Below, piece after piece: positions 35,651 to 44,669 of a stretch of DNA of 64,000 bases (the first letter of the stretch is position 1; the number at the start of each line of letters is the position of its first letter). A program made the translations under genes and the position numbers. The notes below the pieces were generated by a model. The model ran no database searches. It had not been told where the DNA came from and worked only from the letters and a program-made list of their open reading frames with translations. Origin of the DNA: Agrobacterium tumefaciens (lineage in GTDB: Bacteria; Pseudomonadota; Alphaproteobacteria; Rhizobiales; Rhizobiaceae); NCBI RefSeq assembly GCF_013318015.2, contig NZ_CP115841.1, forward strand, positions 1,116,001-1,180,000, given 5' to 3'.

Positions 35651-36739
35651 TCAGCGCGTCTTCGCCTGCTGACGCTTCACATGGGCAAGTATGGAATCCT
35701 CGTTGAGCGCTCCGCGATCGACGAGCACGCTGTCGAACGCACGTGAGGTTCTCGAAACCGCAGAGGATTCTTCGGAATAAGCCGCTGCATACTTGGACGA
35801 CGGCGTTGGCACGCGCAGATAGTTGCCGCCAGGTGCTGCCGGCTCACGCGTGAAATTGCCTTCCGGGCGTTCCGCCAGGAACGGACCGATTTCCGGCAGA
35901 ATTGCAAATTGCTCGAAGGCCGGTGCGGGGCCGTTGACCAGCGGCATGGCCTGGAGCGCTGCATTCTTTTTGGTGCCAAACAGCGCCGTCTGCGTCGAAG
36001 CACCGTAATTAGGGTTGGATGTCGGGGCCGGCACGAAATTCGGCGAAGCCGAAGCCACCATGACACCAGTCGCGATCTGCCCTTCCGGCGCAACACCCGG
36101 AGAACGAGAGCCCTTCGGAACATAGGACGCCATCAGATAAGGCATGTCGTGCCCATCAAGCGGTGCGCGGCCTGCATATTGCACCCGCACATTCGCCGTT
36201 CCAGTGCCCTTCATGTCGAGAAGATCTGCGGTCTTGCTGGAAACGTCGATCAGGCGACCTTCATGGAAGGGTCCGCGATCGTTGACCCGCACCAGAACAG
36301 ATGCACCGTTTTCCATATTGGTGATGCGCGCATAGCTCGGCAGGGGAAATGTCGGATGCGCAGCGGAAAGATGTTCCTTGTCATAGACCTCGCCATTTGC
36401 CGTCAGGCGGCCGTGGAAGGCGGAACCATACCAGGAGGCAAGACCGGTCTTGTTGTAACCCGGCTCTTCCTTCGGAAAATAACGTCGGCCCTTGACGGTA
36501 TAGGCATTGCCGAGAAGCTCACGCCCGCCGCCCTTGGGAATGTTCTGGCCGTCGGCCACGCGCGGGCTGGCTTTGACGCCATATTCCGATTCGGAGAAAT
36601 ATTCCTTGCTGCGCTTCTGCTTCGGTTTGGTCTCAGAGGTGGTGGAACACGAGGCTGTCGCGGCGCAAAGCACGGAAATTGCAAGCCACTTCACGCCCGA
36701 TCTGGCGTTGATGCCGAGTTTCTTGACCGTAGATTTCAA
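35651..36739 (-). CDS. rlpA: Septal ring lytic transglycosylase RlpA-family lipoprotein
   Basis: About 362 residues if translation begins at TTG 36739, which gives a textbook lipoprotein signal (basic start, WLAISVLCAATASC lipobox). ATG 36844 in the same frame would add 35 residues before it and has no good ribosome site. Double-psi beta-barrel domain GLASWYGSAFHGRLTANGE ... VRVNDRGPF ... IDVSSKTADLL, the RlpA core that cleaves naked glycan strands. No C-terminal SPOR domain is seen. Outer-membrane anchored. Lies upstream of the D,D-carboxypeptidase-like gene on the same strand. Confidence 0.88.
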   Translation of the reverse strand: MKSTVKKLGINARSGVKWLAISVLCAATASCSTTSETKPKQKRSKEYFSESEYGVKASPRVADGQNIPKGGGRELLGNAYTVKGRRYFPKEEPGYNKTGLASWYGSAFHGRLTANGEVYDKEHLSAAHPTFPLPSYARITNMENGASVLVRVNDRGPFHEGRLIDVSSKTADLLDMKGTGTANVRVQYAGRAPLDGHDMPYLMASYVPKGSRSPGVAPEGQIATGVMVASASPNFVPAPTSNPNYGASTQTALFGTKKNAALQAMPLVNGPAPAFEQFAILPEIGPFLAERPEGNFTREPAAPGGNYLRVPTPSSKYAAAYSEESSAVSRTSRAFDSVLVDRGALNEDSILAHVKRQQAKTR

Positions 36740-36981
36740 ATCGTCTGCCCCACGCTGCTTGCAGGCTCGAAGAACCGCACCCTCATTTGCCTCGATGCAT
36801 GCCCCTGCCATCGAAGCACCTAACAGTCGCTTAATCTTGTGCATAACGTGGCAAAAATGCGAACGACTTCTGCAAATTCGATAAAATTGTAATGAACGTG
36901 GTTAACGATTTATGTCTTTTCCGCAGCGCGGGAAGCCCGACGCGCCTGTAAACGCGCGGTCTCGAGATGTCTCCTGCTCAA

Positions 36982-37006
36982 GGAACAAACGAAGCCCGAC
37001 CGCGTT
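36982..37006 (+). promoter_or_regulatory. EcfG-type general stress response promoter
   Basis: GGAAC (36982-36986), 16 bases, CGTT (37003-37006): an exact match to the alphaproteobacterial sigma-EcfG consensus. It lies about 50 bases before the small secreted protein at 37059. Confidence 0.75.
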
Positions 37007-37058
37007 TTCCCCTCGCAAACACACGAGCTTCCGCCGGTTTTCGGCTGAGTGAGGGAAC

Positions 37059-37397
37059 ATGATCAAGTCAATGAAAACCGCCGGCCTGGCACTCGGCATC
37101 GCGTTGGTGTCCATTGCCGCGCCTATTCACGCAAGTGCGCAGGACATGGAGCTGCGGATCGGCCCAGACGGCGTTCGCCCGGTTATACGTGATCGCGACC
37201 GCGACATGGACCGACGAGGACCTCCGCGCATGCGTGGCTGCGGCGAACGCGAAGCCCGCGCCGCCGCCCGCGAGGCAGGCCTGCGCGACCCCGAAATCGT
37301 GCGCGTCACACCTGGTCGCGTAGTCGTCCAGGGCTTCACCCGCCGAGGACCGGAGCGCATCACATTCGCGAACGAACGCGGCTGTCCAGAACTCTAA
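37059..37397 (+). CDS. Small secreted protein of unknown function
   Basis: 112 residues with a Sec signal peptide (cleavage about residue 27, ASAQD). The mature part is very Arg/Asp rich (VIRDRDRDMDRRGPPRMRG), followed by an antitoxin-like or BON-like short fold (REAGLRDPEIVRVTPGRVVVQG) and two cysteines. No family recognised with certainty. The perfect EcfG promoter upstream and the terminator downstream make it a monocistronic stress-response gene. Confidence 0.8.
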   Translation: MIKSMKTAGLALGIALVSIAAPIHASAQDMELRIGPDGVRPVIRDRDRDMDRRGPPRMRGCGEREARAAAREAGLRDPEIVRVTPGRVVVQGFTRRGPERITFANERGCPEL

Positions 37398-37410
37398 TAC
37401 ATTAATCAAC

Positions 37411-37434
37411 GAAACCCGCCGACAGGCGGGTTTC
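37411..37434 (+). terminator. Rho-independent terminator
   Basis: GAAACCCGCC (37411-37420) pairs perfectly with GGCGGGTTTC (37425-37434) around a GACA loop and is followed by TTC. It ends the small secreted protein gene. Confidence 0.8.
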
Positions 37435-37530
37435 TTCATTTCCGTGATACAAGAAATTTCCAAGCTAAAGTACACCGCGTCGCTAACGCTGCCGGTTCTG
37501 TTGATTTCAAACTGTCTGTTTGGAATTTTA

Positions 37531-37620
37531 TGGCAGATGGGGTGGGATTCGAACCCACGGTACGCTCTCACGCACGCCGGTTTTCAAGACCGGTTCCTTA
37601 AACCACTCGGACACCCATCC
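37531..37620 (-). tRNA. tRNA-Ser, anticodon TGA
   Basis: The minus strand from 37620 reads GGATGGGTGTCCGAGTGG, then an anticodon stem CCGGTCTTGAAAACCGG with TGA in the loop, a long variable arm (GTGCGTGAGAGCGTAC) and a T arm GTGGGTTCGAATCCCAC, ending in an encoded CCA at 37531. 90 nt is class II serine size. Confidence 0.97.
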
Positions 37621-37708
37621 ATCGGTGGTGAGGCTTTATAGCGTTTTGAAAAAGGCCGTCAATCCCGATGGCGCACGCGCGCACAGCCTCTTCGCATCCG
37701 TCAGCACC

Positions 37709-37873
37709 TCATTGTCCTTGTGTCGTTGCAGGCGGCAGCAGAGACCCCTCGCCCGAAGGAAGTGCCGGACTTTGCTGAGGCGAGTGGAATAGCGCCAGAC
37801 TCAGCACGATTGCCACAAGCACCAATAAAAGCGCCACGAAGAAGATTCCGGATTTATCCATGCGTCTGCTCAT
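37709..37873 (-). CDS. 54-residue single-pass membrane protein, unknown function
   Basis: Reads MSRRMDKSGIFFVALLLV, continuing hydrophobic to about residue 28, then a Pro/Ser/Gly-rich tail (HSPQQSPALPSGEG) and a stop at 37709. Positive residues before the segment favour the N-terminus inside. A start at Met5 (37861) is possible. It lies just upstream of tRNA-Ser on the same strand. Codon use and the clean membrane pattern make it likely real, but no family is recognised. Confidence 0.6.
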   Translation of the reverse strand: MSRRMDKSGIFFVALLLVLVAIVLSLALFHSPQQSPALPSGEGSLLPPATTQGQ

Positions 37874-37999
37874 GTCCCGTTATGTTAGGCGCGAATATGT
37901 GCAATTCGAGGCAATCGAAGAATAAAACGATCTCCTGTCAAGTTGCCTGACAGATTTGGATAGTTGATATTCCTAAATTCTTCCTGCTTGAGCAAATTT

Positions 38000-38138
38000 T
38001 ATGCGTCGGCGTACTGTTTGGGACGGAAGTGGCCTATCGCGTCAGTAATATTGTCATTTATATAGCCGCATCGCTCCCGGGCATTGCCCAACTTTCCCCG
38101 AGCGATCAACCTGCCCCGCCCGTTTGCGGGGCTTTTTT
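38000..38138 (+). ncRNA. Candidate small RNA with intrinsic terminator (5' end approximate)
   Basis: A plus-strand terminator at 38113-38138 has no plus-strand gene before it: the flanking genes are on the minus strand. Directly upstream is a second hairpin, ATCGCTC (38070-38076) with GAGCGAT (38100-38106), enclosing GGGC/GCCC (38079-38089). A weak promoter, TTGAGC near 37988 and TACTGT about 18 bases on, would give an RNA of roughly 130 nt. Stacked hairpins plus a T-tail are typical of rhizobial trans-acting sRNAs. I cannot place it in a named family. Confidence 0.45.
38113..38138 (+). terminator. Rho-independent terminator, plus strand
   Basis: GCCCCGC (38113-38119) pairs with GCGGGGC (38126-38132), followed by six T. 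It is oriented for a plus-strand transcript only; the complement lacks a T-run. Confidence 0.85.
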
Positions 38139-38203
38139 CTTTTATACTACCGAAAAACTGCGACCGGCGGATAAAGACTGGGGTGCGTTACCTGCTTTAT
38201 GGT

Positions 38204-38431
38204 TTAGACACCGATGCTCGGTCCGCCATCGCCGTGCCGAAAACCGCCCCGGAAAATATCCTCGAAAAGGTTCAGCAGCGCCGGCGGTAACGTGTCGGAA
38301 AACTCCATAATGATCTCGTTGGCGCGATTGTAGGAATAGATGGCGCAAAGCGTCAGCACCAGCAGCACGATCCACGGCCAGATTGGCTTGCGCCTAGGCG
38401 GCGCCCCATTGGGTTGTTGCGGTACAGTCAT
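38204..38431 (-). CDS. Small single-pass membrane protein, unknown function
   Basis: 75 residues from MTVPQQPNGAPPRRK. A Pro-rich basic N-terminus precedes one membrane segment (PIWPWIVLLVLTLCAIYSY), and the tail is acidic and amphipathic. It follows the zinc-ribbon gene 14 bases downstream on the same strand and is probably co-transcribed with it. Looks like a conserved hypothetical; no function assigned. Confidence 0.65.
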   Translation of the reverse strand: MTVPQQPNGAPPRRKPIWPWIVLLVLTLCAIYSYNRANEIIMEFSDTLPPALLNLFEDIFRGGFRHGDGGPSIGV

Positions 38432-38445
38432 CCCGGACCTTCCGT

Positions 38446-38709
38446 TCAGGCCTTGACGCGCGGCTCGCCTCCCGGCGCATAGGCGGTTTTTTGCAGGAAA
38501 CGGAATATGTTGCCGCACTGACCGCAGCGGATCATGAATTCCGTTGGATCGACCGAGGCACGCTCGGTGCGGAATCCACGCGGCATTTCATCAACGCGAA
38601 AATCAAGGTTACGGCGGTCTTTCTCATCCGATTCCGACACCTCGGCAAAACCCTGATGACCGCATTTGGAACATTCGAGTTTCCGGGAATATCTGTCGCG
38701 CGCTGCCAT
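38446..38709 (-). CDS. Zinc-ribbon small protein, unknown function
   Basis: 87 residues. Two CxxC pairs (LECSKCGHQG at 12-21 and IRCGQCGN near 61-68) form a zinc ribbon, like small FYDLN/TIGR02300-type or ribosome-associated proteins. Basic N-terminus (MAARDRYSRK). Heads a two-gene unit with the membrane protein 38204-38431. Confidence 0.75.
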   Translation of the reverse strand: MAARDRYSRKLECSKCGHQGFAEVSESDEKDRRNLDFRVDEMPRGFRTERASVDPTEFMIRCGQCGNIFRFLQKTAYAPGGEPRVKA

Positions 38710-38846
38710 ATGCCGTCCTTTGCTTGCACCCTATCAGGTAGCAGCGGCAAAACAGCATTTCAATGGCGATCGCCGCAGGTTAAAGCTTTGCCCGTCTGTT
38801 TTCAGTGTGGAAAACGCGTCCAGTGGCAAGAACAAGTCGGAAGCTC

Positions 38847-39557
38847 ATGCACAACGAAGCCCCCCTGCTTTCATCCTCCCTGATACGGCGCGCAATCATC
38901 ATTGCCGTCATTATTATATGCTTTGTTGCTGCCCTTAATATCGGCGTTAAATGGTACGGCGAGCGGATCCTTCAGGCGGGCCACACGACAGCAACCGACG
39001 CGGTGGAGATCACAATCGGCAATGACCGGCTGAAACTTGCGAAAAACACGCTGCGTGTACCTTCCGACCGCCATGATGGAGAGCGAGAGCGGGCCGATCT
39101 TTATCTCACCTGGCCGGATCTCAAGGGATATGAAGACTCCAATCGCGCTGTTTTCGATGATCCGGCGCAGGCAGCAGGGCTTATTTTCATCCAGCTATCG
39201 CAAAGCACGATGTCTGAGGACATGTCCGGCCGTTTCGGGCCGATCTATGCCCGGTTGACGGAAGGAGAGCCTGTGCCGCTGAAGCACGGCCTCACACTGC
39301 ACCGCCTGCGTGCCGACGCAGGTTACGGCAAGGAAGTCATATTGACCGGGCAGCGAGAGGGCGAAAGCGACTATGTCGTGCGCTGCCTTCTGCCGCAAAC
39401 CCAGCAGGAGTCGACGGGCAGCGACTGCCAGAGGGATATCCACGCCGGCCAGGACCTCAGCCTGTTCTACCGATTCTCCGCAACCTTGCTGCCACAATGG
39501 AAAGAACTCGACGCAGGCGTGAAACGCTACATCGAGCAGCGCCTCGTAAAAGACTGA
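38847..39557 (+). CDS. Membrane-anchored periplasmic protein, unknown function
   Basis: 236 residues from ATG 38847, with GGAAG upstream. One N-terminal membrane segment (RAIIIAVIIICFVAALNIGV), then a soluble domain of about 200 residues with two distant cysteines (RCLLPQ and SDCQRD) that may form a disulfide. The soluble part is probably periplasmic. It precedes the SPOR-type carboxypeptidase gene on the same strand, but nothing else indicates a role. Confidence 0.75.
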   Translation: MHNEAPLLSSSLIRRAIIIAVIIICFVAALNIGVKWYGERILQAGHTTATDAVEITIGNDRLKLAKNTLRVPSDRHDGERERADLYLTWPDLKGYEDSNRAVFDDPAQAAGLIFIQLSQSTMSEDMSGRFGPIYARLTEGEPVPLKHGLTLHRLRADAGYGKEVILTGQREGESDYVVRCLLPQTQQESTGSDCQRDIHAGQDLSLFYRFSATLLPQWKELDAGVKRYIEQRLVKD

Positions 39558-39705
39558 AATCCGTGAAAAGGCGTGAGACAGATTGCGCCCGAAAAGTCGC
39601 ATTTTATGGAGCGTGGATACCTTTCATAAACCACTTGGTAACGCCATCCCGATAAAGTTTCTTCCCGGAGCACTCGGGCGGGGCGCGTCCGAGCGGAACA
39701 GAAAT

Positions 39706-41220
39706 ATGCGATTGAAGAGTTCAGCAGTGTTGAAAAGTCTATTTGGGGCAGATTCGCGCAAAGCGGGTGCGACGTCTTTGGTAAGGTTCGTTGCGTTGGC
39801 CCTTGCTGCGGCGTTCATAACCGCAACATCCGTTGGCACCGCACAGGCGGACCCGAAATATGCGGGCATCGTCATTGATGCCAAGACCGGCAAGGTTCTC
39901 TATGGCGAGGATCCGGATGGCCTGCGCTATCCTGCCTCGCTGACGAAGATGATGACGCTTTATCTTACGTTCGAGGCGCTTAATTCCGGACGCATTTCGC
40001 TCGATTCCAAGGTGCCGGTTTCGGCCAATGCCGCCAAGGAGCCTCCTTCCAAGCTCGGCGTGCGCGCCGGTGGCAGCATCACGGTCGAGCAGGCAATTCT
40101 TGCGCTCGTCACCCGTTCCGCCAACGACATGGCCACCGCACTCGGTGAATATATCGGCGGCTCCGAAGACCGTTTTGCCAGAATGATGACCGCCAAGGCC
40201 CGTGCGCTCGGCATGACGCGCACGACCTATCGTAACGCCAACGGCCTGCCTAACACGGCGCAGATGACGACGGCGCGTGACCAGGCCCGCCTCGGCATCG
40301 CCCTTCGCCAGCATTTCCCGCAATATTACGGCTACTTCTCCACGCGCACCTTCAATTTCGGCAAGCAGGTCATCGGCAACCACAATCGTCTCGTGGGAAC
40401 CGTTCGCGGCGTAGACGGCATCAAGACAGGTTATACCCGTGCCGCCGGAAGCAATCTTGCAACATCGGCACAGCTAGACGGTCGCTCCATCGTCGCCGTC
40501 GTTCTTGGCGGCCGCTCGAGCGCTGCCCGTGACGCCACCATGCGCAAGCTTGTTGCGACCTACCTGCCGCAGGCCTCCCGCAGCGGCAACAGCAACCTGA
40601 TTGCGCAGACGAGATCGGCACCTGTCGAAGAGCCAGTCGCTGTGGCTGTTGCTGCTCCACCTGTGGCAGTCGCGGCTCCGTCCGCAGCTGTCGCTGCGAC
40701 AGATTCCGGCCTGCCCCATGCCGGCCCCGTACCGCAGACCCGTTACGAGGACGCGCCGGTTACTGCCTTTGCAGGCTCCTCGTCCAATGCGGCCGTAAAG
40801 GCCATGGAAGCCGCCACCTGGCAGAAGGGCAAGGATCCTATTTCTCAGGTAGCCGTCGCGCCTGACCGCAAGTTGATTACCAACTCGACCAAGGTGGACA
40901 ATATCGTCACCGCGTCCACACCGGCATCTGTGCCCTCCACCCCTTCCGTTTCGGCAAAGGCTGAAGCTCCGCAGGGCGGCTGGGTGATCCAGATTGGCGC
41001 ATCGCCGGATGAAAACTCGGCACGTGGCCTGTTGCAGAATGCGCAGGAAAAAGGCGGCGCCGCCCTTCGGTCCGCAAAACCCTTCACGGTGGCCTTCAGC
41101 AGAGAAGGCTCCCAGGTATACCGCGCCCGCTTCGGCGGCTTCGACGGCCAGGCCGCCGCGGTAAATGCATGCAATGCATTGAAAAAGAAAGGCGTCAGCT
41201 GCTGGGCGTCACTCCAGTAA
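39706..41220 (+). CDS. D-alanyl-D-alanine carboxypeptidase with C-terminal SPOR domain
   Basis: 504 residues from ATG 39706. N-terminal export signal (SLVRFVALALAAAFITATSV ... TAQAD). Peptidase S11 domain with all motifs: PASLTKMM (Ser/Lys), RSANDM (SxN) and GIKTGYT (KTG). A linker rich in Ala/Val/Pro (about 305-420) leads to a SPOR domain (GGWVIQIGASPDENSA ... ARFGGFDGQAAAVNACNAL) that binds denuded glycan at the division septum. It trims the terminal D-Ala of stem peptides, probably at the septum. Periplasmic. Confidence 0.93.
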   Translation: MRLKSSAVLKSLFGADSRKAGATSLVRFVALALAAAFITATSVGTAQADPKYAGIVIDAKTGKVLYGEDPDGLRYPASLTKMMTLYLTFEALNSGRISLDSKVPVSANAAKEPPSKLGVRAGGSITVEQAILALVTRSANDMATALGEYIGGSEDRFARMMTAKARALGMTRTTYRNANGLPNTAQMTTARDQARLGIALRQHFPQYYGYFSTRTFNFGKQVIGNHNRLVGTVRGVDGIKTGYTRAAGSNLATSAQLDGRSIVAVVLGGRSSAARDATMRKLVATYLPQASRSGNSNLIAQTRSAPVEEPVAVAVAAPPVAVAAPSAAVAATDSGLPHAGPVPQTRYEDAPVTAFAGSSSNAAVKAMEAATWQKGKDPISQVAVAPDRKLITNSTKVDNIVTASTPASVPSTPSVSAKAEAPQGGWVIQIGASPDENSARGLLQNAQEKGGAALRSAKPFTVAFSREGSQVYRARFGGFDGQAAAVNACNALKKKGVSCWASLQ

Positions 41221-41304
41221 TCGACGTTCGTGCAGGCGGTGTCTTATTTGTTGAAACATCGCCTGTCTCCTCGAATTGTGTAATGTGTAGCGAGGCTTTC
41301 CAAG

Positions 41305-41565
41305 ATGGCAGTTAACGAGAACTATTCGGACATTGCGTCTGGCAACGGGCAAGGCAGTCTGTCGGTTCTGCATCCCATTCACGAGGCGGCAATGCGCATT
41401 GCCGATCTCGGTCTTAACCGCTCCAAGGCAAAGACGCGTGATCTCGTCAGCCTGCTTTTGTCGCATGGCGCCCGCGCCTGGCGTGCCAATCAGCCGGAAG
41501 CCAATATCCACCTTCATGTCGGCCGCCGCTCCGGGCGTGCACCGGTCCATATCCGGATCCGCTGA
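41305..41565 (+). CDS. Conserved small protein of unknown function
   Basis: 86 residues. MAVNENYSDIASGNG, then an Ala/Leu/Arg-rich helical body (AAMRIADLGLNRSKAKTRDLVSLLL) and a basic tail. Soluble, no motif recognised. Ends just before a strong bidirectional terminator shared with gyrA. Confidence 0.65.
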   Translation: MAVNENYSDIASGNGQGSLSVLHPIHEAAMRIADLGLNRSKAKTRDLVSLLLSHGARAWRANQPEANIHLHVGRRSGRAPVHIRIR

Positions 41566-41593
41566 ACAAACCCAACAAACCTGACGAGACAAA

Positions 41594-41630
41594 GAAAAAC
41601 CCCGCGGAGCATGTGCACCGCGGGGTTTTT
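41594..41630. terminator. Bidirectional rho-independent terminator between the small protein gene and gyrA
   Basis: ACCCCGCGG (to 41607) pairs with CCGCGGGGT (from 41618). An A-run precedes it and a T-run follows, so it can terminate both converging transcripts. Confidence 0.9.
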
Positions 41631-41659
41631 GTTGATTGACGATGAAGAAACGAGGCGGC

Positions 41660-44452
41660 TTACGCCTCGCTCTCCGGTGCCTCTGGCGTATCCGGCAGAG
41701 TGTCTGCCACATCTTCGCCATTGCCGTTTTCCGCCTCTTCGTCGCCTTCCGGCTCGTTGATACGTTCCACGGAAACCACCTTCTCATCCTTGGCGGTGGA
41801 GAAGATCGTCACGCCCTTGGTGGCGCGGCTTGCGATACGGATGCCGTTTACCGGCACACGGATCAGCTGGCCGCCATCGGAAACCAGCATGATCTGGTCG
41901 CCTTCGTCCACCGGGAAGGCCGCAACGAGTTCGCCGATTTCCGTCGTCTTAGAGGTATCGGTGGCGCGAATGCCCTTGCCGCCGCGACCCGATGTGCGGA
42001 AGTCGTAAGACGAAGAACGCTTGCCGTAGCCTTTTTCAGAGACGGTCAGCACGAATTCTTCGCGTGCCTTCAGTTCCTGATAACGCTCTTCGCTGAGTTC
42101 GCCTTCTTCCGCGACTTCCTCACCAACCAGTGCGATATCTTCCTCATCGACCCCGGCGGCACGCCGCTCGGTGGCCGAACGCTTGAGGTAGGCCGCGCGC
42201 TCCCACGGTTCAGCTTCCACATGGCCCACAATGGTCATTGAGATGATGCGGTCGCCATCCGCCATGTTGATACCGCGCACGCCAACCGAGTTGCGGCCGG
42301 CAAAGACGCGGACATCGTCGACGGGGAAGCGGATGCACTGGCCGAGTGCCGTCGTCAGCAATACGTCATCCTGGTCGGTACAGGTTTCGACGGAGAGGAT
42401 TTCATCGCCCTCCTCCTCCAGCTTCATGGCGATCTTGCCGTTGCGGTTGACCTGCACGAAATCGCCGAGCTTGTTGCGGCGAACCGTGCCGCGCGTCGTC
42501 GAGAACATCACATCGAGCGTTTCCCAGGTCGTTTCGTCCTCGGGCAACGGCATGATGGTGGTGATGCGCTCGCCGGGTTCCAGCGGCAGCATGTTGATGA
42601 GGGCCTTGCCCTTCGACTGCGGCGTACCGATCGGAAGGCGCCAGACCTTTTCCTTGTACACGATGCCGCGCGAGGAGAAGAACAGCACCGGCGTATGGGT
42701 ATTGGCGACAAAGAGACGGTTGACGAAATCTTCGTCGCGCGTCGCCATGCCGGAACGGCCCTTGCCGCCGCGACGCTGTGCCCGGTAGGTGGTCAGCGGC
42801 ACGCGCTTGATGTAGCCGAGATGCGAAACGGTGACGACCATATCTTCGCGGGAGATGAGGTCTTCATCATCCATGTCAGGACCGCCTTCGACGATCTCGG
42901 ACCGGCGTGGCGTGCCGAACTCGTCGCGGATGGCAATAAGCTCATCCTTGACGATCTGCATGATGCGCAGCCGTGAAGACAGGATTTCGAGATATTCGCT
43001 GATTTCCGCACCGATCTTGTTCAGCTCGTCGCCGATTTCGTCGCGGCCAAGCGCCGTCAGGCGGGCAAGGCGCAATTCGAGAATGGCGCGTGCCTGCTCT
43101 TCGGAGAGATTGTAGGTGCCGTCTTCATTGATGCGGTGGCGCGGATCGTCGATGAGACGGATCAGGCTTTCCACATCCTGCGCCGGCCAGCGCCGCGTCA
43201 TCAGCTCCTCACGGGCCGAAGCCGGATCGGGAGCATGACGAATGACGCGGATGACTTCGTCGATATTGGCAACCGAGATCGCCAGACCGACCAACACATG
43301 CGCGCGGTCGCGCGCCTTGCGCAGCAGATACTTCGTGCGGCGGCTGACGACATCCTCACGGAAGGACACGAAGGCGCGCAGCATGTCCAGCAGCGTCATC
43401 TGTTCCGGCTTGCCGCCGTTCAGCGCCACCATGTTGCAGCCGAAGGAGGTCTGCAACGGCGTGTAGCGATAGATCTGGTTCAGGATGACTTCGGCATTGG
43501 CGTCGCGCTTCAGCTCGACGACGACGCGATAACCCTGGCGGTCGGACTCGTCGCGCAGATCGGAAATACCCTCGATGCGCTTTTCCTTGACCAGTTCGGC
43601 CATCTTCTCGATCATCGTCGCCTTGTTCACCTGATAGGGAACCTCGGTGATGATGATCTGCTCGCGGTCGCCGCGCATCGGCTCGATGGTTGCACGGCCA
43701 CGCATGATGACCGATCCGCGACCCGTCTCATAGGCAGAGCGAATGCCGGAACGGCCCATGATGAGCGCGCCGGTCGGGAAGTCCGGGCCAGGAATGATCT
43801 GCATCAGTTCCAGCAGCTCGATCGCCGGATTGTCGATGAGGGCGATACAGCCGTCGATGACTTCGGAAAGATTGTGCGGCGGAATATTCGTCGCCATGCC
43901 GACGGCGATGCCGCCCGCCCCGTTGACCAGAAGGTTCGGGAATTTCGCGGGAATGACGACCGGCTCATGCAAGGTGCCGTCATAGTTATCGCGGAAATCC
44001 ACCGTTTCCTTGTCGAGATCGTCGAGAAGCGAATGCGCTGCCTTTTCGAGACGGCACTCGGTGTAACGTTCGGCCGCCGGCGGATCGCCGTCGATGGAGC
44101 CGAAGTTACCCTGTCCGTCGATCAGCGGCAGGCGCAGAGACCAGTCCTGCGCCATGCGCGCCAGCGCATCGTAAATCGCCGCATTGCCGTGCGGATGGAA
44201 TTTACCCATCACGTCACCGGTGACGCGGGCGCATTTGACGTATTTCTTGTTCCAGTCGATGCCGAGTTCGGACATGCCGTAAAGAATACGGCGATGAACC
44301 GGCTTCAGACCGTCACGGACATCGGGAAGCGCGCGGGAAACGATAACGCTCATGGCGTAATCGAGATAGGAGCGCTGCATTTCCTCAATGATGGAAATCG
44401 GTTCAATGCCTGGCGGAAGTTTTCCGCCGCCGGGGGGGCTCTGGTCAGTCAA
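41660..44452 (-). CDS. gyrA: DNA gyrase subunit A
   Basis: 930 residues. The catalytic tyrosine is in AAERYTECRL. N-terminal breakage-reunion domain begins YAMSVIVSRALPDVRDGLKP. The C-terminal beta-pinwheel domain has the GyrA-box-like QRRGGKGRSG, and the tail is acidic. The quinolone-resistance region reads HPHGNAAIYDAL, with Ala where E. coli has Ser83. With GyrB it introduces negative supercoils. A 217-base gap separates it from divergent marC and holds its promoter. Confidence 0.98.
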   Translation of the reverse strand: MTDQSPPGGGKLPPGIEPISIIEEMQRSYLDYAMSVIVSRALPDVRDGLKPVHRRILYGMSELGIDWNKKYVKCARVTGDVMGKFHPHGNAAIYDALARMAQDWSLRLPLIDGQGNFGSIDGDPPAAERYTECRLEKAAHSLLDDLDKETVDFRDNYDGTLHEPVVIPAKFPNLLVNGAGGIAVGMATNIPPHNLSEVIDGCIALIDNPAIELLELMQIIPGPDFPTGALIMGRSGIRSAYETGRGSVIMRGRATIEPMRGDREQIIITEVPYQVNKATMIEKMAELVKEKRIEGISDLRDESDRQGYRVVVELKRDANAEVILNQIYRYTPLQTSFGCNMVALNGGKPEQMTLLDMLRAFVSFREDVVSRRTKYLLRKARDRAHVLVGLAISVANIDEVIRVIRHAPDPASAREELMTRRWPAQDVESLIRLIDDPRHRINEDGTYNLSEEQARAILELRLARLTALGRDEIGDELNKIGAEISEYLEILSSRLRIMQIVKDELIAIRDEFGTPRRSEIVEGGPDMDDEDLISREDMVVTVSHLGYIKRVPLTTYRAQRRGGKGRSGMATRDEDFVNRLFVANTHTPVLFFSSRGIVYKEKVWRLPIGTPQSKGKALINMLPLEPGERITTIMPLPEDETTWETLDVMFSTTRGTVRRNKLGDFVQVNRNGKIAMKLEEEGDEILSVETCTDQDDVLLTTALGQCIRFPVDDVRVFAGRNSVGVRGINMADGDRIISMTIVGHVEAEPWERAAYLKRSATERRAAGVDEEDIALVGEEVAEEGELSEERYQELKAREEFVLTVSEKGYGKRSSSYDFRTSGRGGKGIRATDTSKTTEIGELVAAFPVDEGDQIMLVSDGGQLIRVPVNGIRIASRATKGVTIFSTAKDEKVVSVERINEPEGDEEAENGNGEDVADTLPDTPEAPESEA

Positions 44453-44669
44453 AACGGATCACATTCTCTGTTAAGAATCGGATGGATTTTTATAGCGGAA
44501 ACAGCCACGTTAAGCCAATTTCCCGGCGAGTTTTGAACAGTCTTTTGCGTCATTTGCAAGACATACCCCGCTTTTCGCCATTTAGGTTGGCAAAAGCGAC
44601 GCCGCTCCCTTTCAAAGCGAGTACGACTTGCGTAGGCTCCGGCCTAAAAACAGAACAGGCGGGGAAAGA

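Noticed and set aside
37531..37620. tRNA-Ser as an integration site for a mobile element
   Set aside because: No integrase gene and no repeat of the tRNA 3' end was noticed nearby.
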